Of a stretch of DNA of 64,000 nucleotides, positions 1 to 12,189 are shown piece by piece. Below the pieces are notes generated by a model. It was not told where the DNA came from. It did no database searches and worked only from the letters and a program-made list of their open reading frames with translations. A program made the position numbers and the translations under genes. Within the stretch, counting starts at the first letter, position 1. Each line of letters begins with the position of its first letter. The stretch comes from Sinonovacula constricta (taxonomy: Eukaryota; Mollusca; Bivalvia; Cardiida; Solecurtidae), in assembly GCA_007844125.1 (NCBI GenBank), contig CM017569.1, forward strand, positions 13,172,699 to 13,236,698, given 5' to 3'.

Positions 1-270
1 ATCATGAGGCATGTGACAACAGGATTTAGATATTTTGAAAAAGGAAATTACTGTATGGATATATACCACTACTGTTAACCACAATGTACTTTGTTAGTTA
101 GCATTGTTCTATTACATTATATAAATCTTCTAACACTGAACCTGCACAGTACCACCAACGCTGACAAATAGTGTAGACTCAGATCAGACAGGTCCAAGCA
201 AAATATTCTCTGTTTGCTGCTTAATCTTAATGGCAAACTGCAGCTACATATAAGGAAACATTTTCAAACA

Positions 271-1326
271 AGAGGGCCATGATGGTCCTTGATCGCTCAC
301 CTGAGGACAAAGGCTTTTAGTAGGCTCATATCTGGCATCCAGTAACTAGGAGTTATTTACTTTAGAAAACTTTGGTGAAGATTAGTGTGGCCACTGGGTT
401 GATAACATTTTCTAGAATTTTACCAAGTAACCTACTGAATCCTTATGAGCCACTTCAAAACATAAGTAAGATTTCATACTGGCAAACATTCTGGCCAAGT
501 TTAGTGAAGATTGGGCCATCAATGTGGCATATAAGTGTTTTCACAAGGTTTTTCTAAAATTTGATCTAGTAACGTACTTTTTGTGCCTACGTGACCCAAT
601 AATATACTCATCCAAGATTTCATGCAGACAATCTGATTAAGTTTGGTGAAGATTGGGCTATGAAGTGGCCTCTTGTGTTCACATGCTTTTGACCTAGTGA
701 CCTCTTTTTGACCCCAGGTAACCCAATAACAAACTGGTCCAAGATTTCATACAAACAATATGCCCAAGTTTAATGAAGATAGGCCTGTAAATGTGGCCTC
801 ATGTGTGTTCACAAGCTTTTTGTAATATTTGATCTAGTGACCTACCTTTTGACCCCATATGACCCAGTTATATATTCATCCATGATTTCATGCAGGCAAA
901 CATTCTGATTAAGTATGGTGAAGATTAGTCCAAAAATGGGGCCTCTAGTGTGTTCACAAGATTTTTCTAAAATTTGACCTAGTGACCTACTTTTTGACCC
1001 CACATGACCCAATAACGAACTCATCCAAAATTTCATGCAACCAGACATTCTGACCAAGTTTGATGTAGATTGGCCTATAGATGTGGCCTCTAGTGTGTTC
1101 ACAAGCCTTTTCTAAGATTTGACCTAATGACCTACTTCTTGACTCCACGTGACCCAGTTACAAACTCATCTAAGATTTTATGCAGACAAACATTCTGACC
1201 AGCTTTGATAAAGATTGGCTAAAAACTGTGGCCTGTAGTATGTTCACTAGCTAAAATGTTGACCCCCGTGACGGATGATGGCAAAGAAGTATCAGAAAAG
1301 CAAGTTGTGTTCAAGTGAGCTAAAAA
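271..1326 (+). mobile_element. Inverted-end element with ~145-bp internal repeats (copy 1)
   Basis: Begins AGAGGGCCATGATGGTCC then CGCTCACCTGAG, and ends CAAGTGAGCTAAAAA, so the ends are inverted relative to each other. Between them are about six to seven copies of a unit of roughly 140-150 bp containing GACCTAGTGACCTACTTTTT, GACCCCACGTGACCCAG, a TTTCATGCAGACAAACATTC block and GGTGAAGATTGGGC. This layout recalls the bivalve pearl-type elements (short non-autonomous elements with a central tandem array); the family link is inference. No protein coding. Confidence 0.75.
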
Positions 1327-2554
1327 TACAGCATGGTAAGTATCAGCACAAGAAATACACTTCTTTTCTCCTCCCAACATTAGGAGGTTAAAATAAAAGG
1401 AGACTGTATCCCAGTTATTGCTAAGATCTGCCTTAATGTCCCATTGAGCCCAGTTTCTGGATATTCCATTGATTTCCTGGTTTCAACACATCACTTATCA
1501 TTTTTGACATCCAGCAATACTTCCACTGTACAACAAAGCCAGTCACTGTATACAGCAGTTAGTCATACAATCCTGCAAGCATTTATGCCAGATGACAGTG
1601 AAGCTTATGATCAATAACCACACTTCATAAGAAAAAACAAGAAACATGTTATTTTTACGTTATGTTTTTGTATAAAACTATAACATAGTAACATATTGAG
1701 ACAATGTTTATTTTAAAAAATAAAATTATGACTAAATACACAAAATTGGTGACATAATTGAAATTTATAGTTATTTAAAATATGCTCATTCTGTGTATAT
1801 AATAGATAAAAAATGTCAGCTGTGCTTTTATAGGGCCTTAATATTGCTAAAAACAAATGGAAACCACACATTGTATAATGACTGTAAAAGAGAGCTGTGT
1901 TTTATTAATTGGACGGTAAGCCTTATCCAGTTGCAACTCTTTATAACACATGCTGAAGTCTGTTTTTACTAACAACTTCATGCTTAAATAACAAAACATA
2001 CTGCTACAGGCTATGCAGAAAAAAGTTTAGATCCTGAGGGGAGCATTCTGATCTGGAACTTAACTATTTTTTCTAAACTTGATCAATGTGTTCTAAGCAG
2101 TTTATGTGGGTACCATGGGGCAGGTAATTAATCATGTACTTGATTATTCATTGATTTGTAATTTAAATGCTTTCACGTCTGTCTCGCCATTGTCGTTTGG
2201 AGCCATCAATTTCTCCTAAATCTTGTAAATCTCTTAACACTTGTAGCTTCAGTCAGCTAGTGTTTTTATTTTTATTTTAATGAAATTATTTATCCTGACT
2301 GAATGCTTGGATATTTCATTGTACTTTAGATAAGTTTTGTATTTATTTTTTACTGCAAAACAAGACTTCACTTTCATAAGTGGTTTCTTCTCCCATTGTT
2401 TACTTCTTTTGGTTTAAAGGTAATAAAGATATACAAGATGGTATTTAATATAAGCAAGAAATATTGCTGTCCTTACTGTGACAGCACGGGATGAACAGTA
2501 GACTCAATACCACATTCATGCACTCAGCACAAGGCCACCTAGTTTTACATCCCT
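1327..2554. other. AT-rich spacer
   Basis: No coding signal. A decayed foldback-family fragment is near 2028-2090 (TTTAGATCCTGAG / CTGATCTGGAAC). At 2187-2215 there is a short GC-richer block shared with 13080. Confidence 0.6.
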
Positions 2555-2770
2555 TAAAAGGTCATAAACTCTTCAGCCCCTTACTGCGTGTGTTCGAATC
2601 CCGGACAGTGTGAAAACTTTTTGGGAGGTTTTTCCGCTAACCTGCTGTGTGCCGGTGGTTCTACCCAGACTTAAGTTTGGGTCACCACAAATAATTAGCT
2701 GGACATCACCAATATGACTATAAATTAGTATGTGCAATGTAACAAATGACAAAACAAACAATAAAAAATG
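2555..2770 (+). mobile_element. SINE-A copy, tRNA-derived
   Basis: Has a box B-like GTGTTCGAATCCCGG near 2590, then the family body: AACCTGCTGTGTGCCGGTGG, TTCTACCCAGACTTAAG and AGCTGGACATCACCAATATGAC. The same body occurs at 23340-23560 in this orientation and in the opposite orientation at 44935-45145. The open minus-strand frame here is SINE sequence, not a gene. Confidence 0.72.
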
Positions 2771-3036
2771 TGATGAGATATGTTCTCTGTGTTGTCAGAT
2801 TGTATGCTTAATCAAGGACAAGTACATGTATTTATAACCGCTTTTACTAAATTCTTGGTAAACCGCTTACAACTCATTGGTCAGTTTACAAGACATATTG
2901 ATAGAAAGCTAGCAGCAATTAGTGTTGATCTAGATCATGTTAATCTACCGTTAAATCTTTGTCTTTACTTTTGTTACATGCCACTGAGTTAATTGCGGTC
3001 ATAAGTAAGGTCCAGTTAACTACTAGTACAGGAAGA

Positions 3037-5232
3037 CCCCCAGACTAATGTCTTGGTAGAATAACTGGCGCACTGCAGGTTAGTTCTTACCCCCAGACTT
3101 ATGTCTTGGTAGAATAACTGGCGCACTGCAGGTTAGATCTTACCCCCAGACTAATGTCTTGGTATAATAACTGGCGCACTGCAGGTTAATTCTTACCCCC
3201 AGACTTATGTCTTGGTAGAACAACTGGCGCACTGCAGGTTAGATCTTACCCCCAGACTAATGTCTTGGTATAATAACTGGCGCACTGCAGGTTAGTTCTT
3301 ACCCCCAGACTTATGTCTTGGTAGAACAACTGGCGCACTGCAGGTTAATTCTTACCCCCAGACTTATGTCTTGGTAGAACAACTGGCGCACTGCAGGTTA
3401 GTTCTTACCCCCAGACTTATGTCTTGGTAGAACAACTGGCGCACTGCAGGTTAGTTCTTACCCCTAGACTTATGTCTTGGTAGAACAACTGGCACACAGC
3501 AGGTTAGATCTTACCCACAGACTTATTACTTGATAGAACAACTGGCACACTGCAGGTTAGTTCTTACTCCCAGACTTATTACTTGATAGAACAACTGGCG
3601 CACTGCAGGTTAGATCTTACCCCCAGACTTATGTCTTGGTAGAACAACTGGCGCACTGCAGGTTAGTTCTTACCCCCAGACTTATGTCTTGGTAGAACAA
3701 CTGGCACACTGCAGGTTAGTTCTTACCCCTAGACTTATGTCTTGGTAGAACAACTGGCACACAGCAGGTTAGATCTTACCCACAGACTTATTACTTGATA
3801 GAACAACTGGCACACTGCAGGTTAGTTCTTACTCCCAGACTTATTACTTGATAGAACAACTGGCACACTGCAGGTTAGTTCTTACCCCTAGACTTATGAC
3901 TTGATAGAACAACTGGCACACTGCAGGTTAGTTCTTACTCCCAGACTTATGACTTGGTAGAACAACTGGCACACTGCAGGTTAGTTCTTACTCCCAGACT
4001 TATTACTTGATAGAACAACTGGCACACTGCAGGTTAGTTCTTACCCCCAGACTTATGACTTGATAGAACAACTGGCACACAGCAGGTTAGATCTTACCCC
4101 TAGACTTATGACTTGGTAGAACAACTGGCACACTGCAGGTTAGATCTTACCCCTAGACTTATGTCTTGGTAGAACAACTGGCACACTGCAGGTTAGTTCT
4201 TACTCCCAGACTTATTACTTGATAGAACAACTGGCACACTGCAGGTTAGTTCTTACTCCCAGACTTATGACTTGGTAGAACAACTGATACACCGCAGGTT
4301 AGTTCTTACTCCCAGACTCATGTCTTGGTAGAATAACTGACACATCGCAGGTTAATTCTTACCCCTAGACTTATGTCTTGGTAGAACAACTGGCACACTG
4401 CAGGTTAGTTCTTACGCCCAGACTTATGTCTTGGTAGAACAACTGGCACACTGCAGGTTAGTTCTTACCCCCAGACTTATGTCTTGGTAGAACAACTGGC
4501 ACACTGCAGGTTAGATCTTACCCACAGACGTATGTCTGTGTAGAACAAATGGCACACTGCAGGTTAGTTCTTACGCCCAGACTTATGTCTTGGTAGAACA
4601 ACTGGCACACTGCAGGTTAATTCTTACCCCCAGACTTAAGTCTTGGTAGAACAACTGGCACACTGCTGGTTAGTTCTTACCCCCAGACTTATGTCTTGGT
4701 AGAACAACTGGCATACTGCAGGTTAGTTCTTACTCCCAGACTTATGACTTGGTAGAACAACTGACACACAGCAGGTTAGATCTTACTCCCAGACTTATGT
4801 CTTGGTAGAACAACTGGCACACTGCACGTTAGATCTTACCCCCAGACTTACGTCTTAGTAGAACAACTGGCACACTGCAGGTTAGTTCTTACTCCCAGAC
4901 TTATTACTTGATAGAACAACTGGCACACTGCAGGTTAGATCTTACTCCCAGACTTATGACTTGGTAGAACAACTGACACACTGCAGGTTAGATCTTACCC
5001 CCAGACTTGTCTTGGTAGAACAACTGGCACACTGCAGGTTAGTTCTTACCTCCAGACTTATGTCTTGGTAGAACAACTGACACACAGCAGGTTAGATCTT
5101 ACTCCCAGACTTATGTCTTGGTAGAACAACTGGCACACTGCAGGTTAGATCTTACCCCCAGACTTACGTCTTAGTAGAACAACTGGCACACTGCTAGTTA
5201 ATTCTTACCCCTAGACTTATGTTTTGGTAGAA
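3037..5232 (-). repeat. 53-bp satellite expanded from a SINE-A body, about 41 units
   Basis: The unit is CCCAGACTTATGTCTTGGTA, GAACAACTGGCACACTGCAG and GTTAGTTCTTAC; consecutive unit starts at 3037 and 3090 give 53 bp. The unit matches the inverse SINE-A body (CAGACTTAAGTCTGGGTAGA at 44985). The left flank, GGTCCAGTTAACTACTAGTA at 3010, is the outer part of the same SINE, so the array is an internal expansion of one copy. Early units contain GGCGCACTGC, later ones mostly GGCACACTGC. Confidence 0.88.
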
Positions 5233-5479
5233 CAGAAGGTTTACCGCAGGTTAGATCTAAGTCTAAGTCAAATTAAGGATATGCGTGAGGTATTTTTGTT
5301 TAGCTGCAATTTGAAAGGAATTCTGACCAAGTTAACTGACTAATATAAGACATAAACTGAAGCATTCAGATTTCAAACAACTGGCTTTCTAAACTTCCCT
5401 TAATAAGTGACAACAAAACAAACTTGACTTTTGATTTTTAAAATACACTGCTGCTACACAATTAATGCAATTAAAGCAA

Positions 5480-6200
5480 TAGCCAACTATTTTTGTGGAT
5501 AAAGGTCCCAGCAGACTAGTGATGTCACGATGATCGAGTTAAATCAAATAATCGTCGCTGGTTACTAATGTCCGCGACAATCGATTTCCCTATCGCAAAA
5601 TTGATTACGGTAGTTAAATTTCTTTCCGTTAGTTAGTAAAAATTTCAAAGGGACGTAATTCATACAAAGCGTCATGTCGGGCGATGAAAATGTTATAGAG
5701 TTTAAGTGTTCTTTACTGAAATCTAGTCTAAAGTGTTGTTTAAAGACTGAACAATCCATTACAGTGAGTCAGTGAGTTTAAAGTAGCGTAACTTGTACGT
5801 CATGTAGTAAATTTTCAAATGTAAAAGGTTCGAAACTTTGAATAAAATTTGAGTTAACTTGTTATTGTTCATGAGTTTTAGTTGTGAAATATTGTTTCAC
5901 ATAACTTGCTTGTTGAAAATGTTTTATAGACTGTTAATATGCAAATAAAGTCTATTGTTTGTCTAAGTAAATAAGAGTAGTTTTAAAATAAATTAGTACT
6001 TCCTGATTAAAGTAAATAAGAATAGTTTTTAACAAAATTAGTACTTCCTGATCAAAAAGTTTCGATTTTTTACCGATTTTAATCGATTAATTATGTTCGA
6101 TTCAATTCGATTATCGATTATGTTTTCGGTCCGATTCTGCATCACTACAGCAGACAGATATCTGGGTAGAACCACATGAGACTGCAGGTTAACTATGCGC
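5480..6200 (-). mobile_element. SINE-A copy split by a MITE
   Basis: The left part (AGCCAACTATTTTTGTGGAT then AAAGGTCCCAGCAGAC) and the right part (AGATATCTGGGTAGAACCAC then TGCAGGTTAAC) join into one SINE-A body when the insertion at 5517-6147 and one target copy are removed. Confidence 0.72.
5517..6147. mobile_element. hAT-type MITE, 631 bp, with 8-bp target duplication
   Basis: Flanked on both sides by CAGCAGAC (5509-5516 and 6148-6155), an 8-bp duplication as made by hAT transposases. Ends are TAGTGATGTCACGATG and, on the other strand, TAGTGATGCAGAATCGG, sharing TAGTGATG. The interior is AT-rich with several ATCGATTA-type motifs and an imperfect direct repeat (AGTAAATAAGAGTAGTTTT and AGTAAATAAGAATAGTTTT near 5960-6040). 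No transposase frame; a 64-codon frame on the minus strand has no recognised domain. Confidence 0.85.
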
Positions 6201-8261
6201 TTGACTTGTACTGCTTATACGAGACAAGTACTAATTCAGGCACAAACACCAACATAGTTTGGCATTTACATCTTTCCCACTAGACTGTTCCTCAAAATGT
6301 CACCAGGATGATCACCAAACCATTACACACCATCTGATAAAGATAGTGTTATCATCATGAGTGAAGTATACTGTTTTAAACTATAGATATTTTTTGTGTC
6401 CCAGACATATGATAGCGACCTGGGATATAATGATTTTATTTTGGTTTGGACTGACAAGTGCACTGCAAACACAGACAATGTTAACTTTAACTTTTTCTTC
6501 GCTTTCTGATATACCTTATTATTTTTATTTTTTGTTGTTATTTCTTGCTGTAACAGTAGCGCTCATACTGTGACATACGACATATGCATATCTGTAGCGA
6601 ATGCATCTGCATGACTACACGACCCCAAAAATGCCAATTTTCACTAGAAAAATGAAGAATGTATGCAGTGAAAATATTTTCTTTCAAAAAGAATAAAAAA
6701 ATGTCCAGATATAATGCCAGCTCCAATCAAGTGCCAGCTAGGACCTCCCAGGTTAGAACCAGAGCCCAACAGTACAGCTGCCAACTCCTTTATTTTTCCT
6801 TCAAACCTTTAATATTAGTACTTAATATAATCATCTTAATATGGCAATTATCTAAAATACCAGCAACAGAGGGTTTGGTTGAGAATGCGGTTCACCAGTG
6901 TCTTAGAATGACATTACACACAACATGTACCATTCTCAACCATCAACAAGATGTTTTCGCTACTATTTTAAATATTTATGAAACCCAAACCAAGTTGTAT
7001 GTGTTTATTACGATAGTAAAAAATTAATAAAAGATGTAGATAAGTGTTTCCTGTTTCCAGTTCACACCATCTTCCTCAAGCACGGAGGATTGTGTCACTG
7101 GAATTATTCATGACAGAGTCAGCCATAGAAATCATTGTAAAACACTTGAGTCACTTTGGCCATTAGTAAACGGGGAATCTGCTAAATATTTCAGAGCATC
7201 TGCTCATCTATCTACAACTGCAACAGTCAGGCTGGGTGCATATTTCTATTTAATGCAACTACAGAGCCTGGTCTGATGTGTTATTTTGTCATTCATCTAA
7301 AATATTGGCATATTTTAATGCCTGCAGCTCCAAAGAAAATTAGTTTCTGGGTTTGATGTTATAAGAATGACATGTCTGACTGTAAGGTTGTTTTCATCCT
7401 GGTTCATGTGATCAATAAAGTAATGTAATAAATATCTTTTTAGTACATTTCAGCATACTGATGTGCCTCAGTGTTTAATATCCAGACCCATGCAACATAA
7501 TAAGCTTTGCAAGCATGCGCAAGAAAAACACACAAATACTTACTTCCTTGACACTAACAATTACTGCATTTTGGCATGGAATTTAGTATTAGTTACTATA
7601 TGATAATAAATAGAAGGTGAATTTCATCACCATCATCATTGCAGCTTGATAATATCAGTAAATGTTATAATAATACAAACACAATTTGCTCTTTTTAGTT
7701 GTGGCTCCTGCAAAAAATTACCATGTTGCATAAAGAGAACACCTGTCTAAGGAGACCATTTTAGTCCTGTACTGTGGGTGGTCTTTTCATACAGGTTTGA
7801 CTGTACTTTTAATCAATGTTACAACAAAGATTAATATTACTAAGACTTTATGTTTTCACTCATACCAAATACCTTTAACAATAAAATGTTTCTTGTTTTT
7901 ATTGTTTACTTTTGAGGACTATTTTAAAATCTGTCTTGTTATGACATAAAAACAAAAAGTTTCCACAGACAACCACTTTTCTCAGTGTTGGGTAGCATAT
8001 TGAAAAAACTTAGTAAAAAGGGGCATAACTCTGACAATTTTAATATTAAAGTTAAATGGACTTTTGAAATGACTTGGCATTGTGATAGGGTACAAGTATT
8101 CCAAGTAAGGAGTGAATTCGTCAAAAGATTTCAAGAAATGAGCCAAAACAATAAGGCTTACCAAGGCAGACACTGACAAGGAGGTTACAAGACTCAGTGA
8201 AGTGGAGCTAATAAAGGCTTGTATTTCTTAATTCTATTGTATAGTACTTTACAATGGGTCC
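6201..8261. other. AT-rich spacer
   Basis: No convincing exon. The 122-codon plus frame at 6659 has no recognisable domain and spans AT-rich low-information sequence. Holds the possible pogo-type end (7730-7806) and an old repeat fragment (7985-8060). Confidence 0.5.
7730..7806. mobile_element. Possible Tc1/pogo-type MITE end
   Basis: ATACAGGTTTGACTGTACT at 7789 is the complement of the CAGTCAAACCTGTAT-type terminus common in animal pogo/Tigger-like elements, with an inner inverted pair AGACCATTTTAGTCC / GTGGTCTTTTCAT. Weak; no target duplication identified. Confidence 0.35.
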
Positions 8262-8560
8262 ATACACTGTCAGTAACCTATATAACAGAGATGATACTCT
8301 GACATAGTCAGTAACCAATATAAGAGAAAACAACCCATATAACAGAGACAATAGTCTGACTTAGTCAACGACCTATATAACAGAGACATTAGTCTGACTT
8401 AGTCATCAACCCATATAACAGAGACAATAGTCTGACTTAGTAAACGACCTATATAACAGACAATAGTCTGACTTAGTCAACGACCTATATTATATAACAG
8501 AGACATTAGTCTGACTTAGTCAACAACCAATATAACAGAGATGATAGTCTGACTTAGTTG
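8262..8560. repeat. 38-bp minisatellite, about 7-8 units
   Basis: Units like CAACGACCTATATAACAGAG then ACATTAGTCTGACTTAGT; period about 38 with some shorter units. Diverged at both ends. Not coding. Confidence 0.85.
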
Positions 8561-8769
8561 TTAACAACATCCTGCAATTTTCCCCCCGACATATTAGCAA
8601 CTAATATATATCCTGATCAGCCAGGTCTCTCTGGACCAACACTTTTTGCATAAACCTGAACAATTTGTTCCTAGCAGGCAACAAGTAACTGGTCTGGGCC
8701 TCTAAGAAAGCTACCCAGGATACCTTCATTAAAAAGAATACAGTTTTAATATGGTAGAAGGAACTAATG

Positions 8770-8895
8770 TGGAAATTTTTTCCAGCTGACCTGCTAGTGG
8801 TTCTACCCAGACATTTATCTGTGACCTTCCTTCACTAAATTAGCTGGATGTCGCTATAATAGCCATAACTGTGTTGTTGTAATGTTTTTCTAGAA
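8770..8895 (+). mobile_element. SINE-A fragment
   Basis: Contains the family landmarks TTTTTTCCAGCTGACCTGCT, AGTGGTTCTACCCAGACATT and TTAGCTGGATGTCGCTATAA. The tRNA-like head is missing. Confidence 0.6.
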
Positions 8896-9397
8896 CAAAA
8901 CTAAATAATACAGTAGGAAGAATAAGGGTAGTATGGGTTTGTTATTTCTGATTGAAGCAGAATAAAAGCACATTGTTCATGGATTGCCTGTCTCCAGTTG
9001 GAAGTTGTTGTATTATGCATGCAGAGATTACTGGGTAACTGTTATGATGTGACAATCCCCAGAACACAAGGAGAAATATTGACTTTCTGCACATTAAGAC
9101 ACAAACAATTCAATGAAGAGAAACTCAAACATGTTCAGGTTATTCACATTATTATTCTGTTTGTTGGAATAAGTTTAGGAGTAAAAATACTGATAAGAAA
9201 GTTGTTTATGAAACATTTCTTTTCCTGTCAGCTTACACAATAAATATATCCCAAAACCTTTTAAAGTTAACTACTTTGCTCTAGTGATACAGTGTTCTTT
9301 CAAATTAGCCACCTGTTTTATCAGCAATATGCCAAGTAACTTATCCATGTAGTTGTTATATTTTAGCCTGCTAAGATATAATTATTCATCATTAGGC

Positions 9398-9468
9398 AGA
9401 CAGTGAAGATCCAGATCAATCAGATCCCTTTAGAAGCTGTCTGGTCAGATTCTGCACAATTTGCCACC
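9398..9468. repeat. Foldback-family dispersed repeat
   Basis: GAAGATCCAGATCAATCAG near the left, GTCAGATTCTGCACAATTTG at the right. Same family, more diverged in the left arm. Confidence 0.5.
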
Positions 9469-9634
9469 AAGTCTCAAGCAATATGTCCTGTTACCTGTGC
9501 ATGTAGTTGTTAAAAAATAGATTTGACTTTGTCTTGTCTTTGATTAAATGTAACATGATAAGGATGATGTAATAGTTCAAAATTAGTATGGTTTGGTAAA
9601 AAGAAAATGAAATTTTTTTTCCTTATACATCACA

Positions 9635-9795
9635 ATGACATAACAACGGTTATTATAGCAACATCCAGCTATCATTTGGTGGAGGAAGTCCCCTTGGCAA
9701 ATGTCTGGGTAGAACCCCCAGTGCACTGCAGGTCAGCTGTAGAGACCTTCCCACATTTAGTCCTTAGCAACATCTGGCACATGAGTCCATGATTG
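9635..9795 (-). mobile_element. SINE-A copy (partial)
   Basis: In plus orientation reads ATTATAGCAACATCCAGCTA, TGTCTGGGTAGAACCCCC, ACTGCAGGTCAGCTGTAGAG, ACCTTCCCACATTTAGTCC, the inverse of the SINE-A body. It accounts for short open frames on both strands here. Confidence 0.7.
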
Positions 9796-10490
9796 AGAAA
9801 ATAAGGAGTCTGAGAACAAGAAGAGAATAAAGCCATAAATTTAGACAAGTGACTAAAACATATACCGCAGATTCTGTCAGGGAAGCAGACAGGCAGCAGT
9901 GCAACTAAGTCACAATACCCTGTGGTACATGGACAGTACCATAGAAAGCCATGTTCCATGCTATTCTTAGATGCTTCAATAACCAATACACAACATCATC
10001 TGCTTTGCAAATCTTGGTTTAAATATATCTTCATTTCCATGTATCTTTTAGCGATGAAGCTCCAATTCCCTAAACTATGATGTGAACAATATAAAGAAGG
10101 TATGTATAGAGAGAGACTTATATTTGAAACACATTGGACTTTAGTAATAATGCAGTAGGCTAAGCTACAACTTAACTGGTCAATTAGTACATAGGATCCA
10201 ACACTCGTTGAAATGAAACCAAAGCCCAGGCAAACAAACAATTAGAGTAGAAATTGCATGGTACACCCTTACATTTGCATATTGCATTTCCATACCCAGA
10301 GTAAAACAACACAAGGAACCAGCACCCAAGACTTATTACTATGTCTGCTCTCTTAGCTATTTTAAAGTGCATTAAAAACTGTTCAATGTTTTCCCTTAAA
10401 CTACAACATGGTAAAACCTTAACAGATTTCAATATAATTTGCTTGTAACTACAAACAAAAATATTCCATAAAAAGACAAGGACTTGCAGC

Positions 10491-10575
10491 AAAGAGTGCA
10501 GAACGATGCTAATCAGATAGGTTCCAGCTGGAGTTGGCTGATCTGGATTTACACCATCTACCAAGGATTGATCAT
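10491..10575. repeat. Foldback-family dispersed repeat
   Basis: GCTAATCAGATAGGTTCCAG then GCTGATCTGGATTTACACCA and CTACCAAGGATTGATCA. The right arm is well conserved. Confidence 0.6.
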
Positions 10576-11538
10576 TTGATGCTGACGGGTAATATGCCTT
10601 GTTTTGTCCCACCATCAGTCCTAGAGTCTCCAAGTCTGCTTCAAGCAGGATCAAAGTGTTGGTTGCCGACAGACCAAGTGTCGCTCAAGTGGAAACATGA
10701 TGACTATTGGCCACACTATTGCCCAATCCAACTGAGCACTGAAGTGGTTGCAGGAAACTCAAACAACCCCAAATAACCAATAACTGTAGCAGCAACAACA
10801 ATGCCACACAATGAAAACAGCAGCAGTTGAATTGCAACATCAACATTTTAAACAACATCAACACATCCAAAAGCACAGTGTAAAATTTTTAGGTGCCAGT
10901 ATATTTCTTCCATTCAAGATTTATTAATTTAAACAAGTATATAGTGATAAGCTCATGTTGTTGAACTCTTGACTGACTTTTACACACAACACCTTGAAAA
11001 AACTGACCAATCAGCAATGAGGTTAATTAAATGACAACTTTTGTTTAGCTTTAACAGTAAATTAGGACTGATTTTTTTAATTATATTTTGCCAAATAGGG
11101 TTCTGTAATATGGACATTATAGACATTTGATAAAGTAATTTCTAGGCTGCTTTTTTTTAAATTTGCTTCAAGTGGATATTATGACAACATTTATGTAATA
11201 AAAAAGATGAGCCATCATGTTTGTTCACTACCCATTTTTTTCTATTTTTACTATTACTATTGTATTTCACCAAAATTTACTTAAGTCATTGTCATTCAAA
11301 ATAAGCATATTTCAGGTGTAAATAGAGAAAGTATAAATGTGTTATACAATGCAATGCTGTGGCAAGAAAGTACATTTCCTAAACTCATTAATATAAAAAA
11401 TATTTTTTTAAAGTGAAAAAAACTGAAAAAAATATACCAGAGTTCTAAAAACTTAACAACTGTTCATAATTAATACAGTACTACATTTATCACACATTAT
11501 CAATAAGCTGCATATAGAAATGGGAGCTTTAAGGTTGT

Positions 11539-11570
11539 TATTTAAAAAACAACAAACTGTTTTTTAAATA
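11539..11570. repeat. Perfect 13-bp inverted repeat
   Basis: TATTTAAAAAACA and TGTTTTTTAAATA with a 6-base loop in very AT-rich sequence. Could be chance. Confidence 0.55.
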
Positions 11571-12021
11571 CAGAACAATATTCTAAAATAAATGAATATT
11601 TAATAAAAGATAAATAAACACTGATTTTTTGCCTAGGTTATACTCAGAGTTTGTACAGTGAAAATGTTTTTATATGGAGGAACCAGATTGACCGTGATCT
11701 ATATAGTTTGCCTGAGCCTAATCAACATGTGCTATGCAGGAATGAGAAATATGCTAGAGTTTTACAAGTTCATCTGACAGACAGGTGACATGGCTTGTTA
11801 GTCTGGATTGGGTACAGAAGCTGGCAATGTCATTAGTTCCACTATATACGTCTATAGATGTGGAATCTGATCAACAGATTTCTTTTTTATTCTTACTTTT
11901 CACTATCTGCAGAAGTAATTTGGACTTTTATATGCAGTATATGATTCTGTTTATTGTATACACTAACTGTATGCTAAGCATTGCTAGATTTGGATCAGCT
12001 GTCAATAACCCTGAGCTTGCT

Positions 12022-12182
12022 AAACACCTATATACATGGGTGAAAGTTAAAAATTATGAAAATCCTGACATTCTGAAAATATGTCTATTTATACAGGGAA
12101 AATAAAGAAAACCAACCATTTTCAGACACACAGAATCCTGAATTCAGGCATAATCCTGAAAACTTTCACCCATGTATATATG
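12022..12182. repeat. Foldback with ~60-bp arms
   Basis: ATATACATGGGTGAAAGTT at about 12031 faces AACTTTCACCCATGTATAT at about 12161; the similarity continues inward (AATCCTGACATTCTGAAAAT against the complement of ATTTTCAGACACACAGAATC). The spacer is short. It directly abuts a foldback-family repeat at 12190. Confidence 0.75.
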
Positions 12183-12189
12183 CAGTTTA

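Larger units (their letters stand above)
9796..12021. other. AT-rich spacer
   Basis: Apart from the foldback copy (10491-10575) and the hairpin (11539-11570) I see nothing I can name. The minus frame of 156 codons at 10184-10654 overlaps that repeat and is not supported. Confidence 0.5.

Noticed and set aside
842..1102. Minus-strand ORF related to the one at 55873-56133
   Set aside because: Both come from the same internal unit of the inverted-end element; similarity reflects repeat identity, not a gene family.
3037..5232. CRISPR array
   Set aside because: Units are directly adjacent with no unique spacers, the DNA is eukaryotic, and the unit derives from a SINE.
10184..10654. 156-codon minus-strand ORF
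   Set aside because: Overlaps a foldback-family repeat, has no domain or splice context, and composition is like the AT-rich background.
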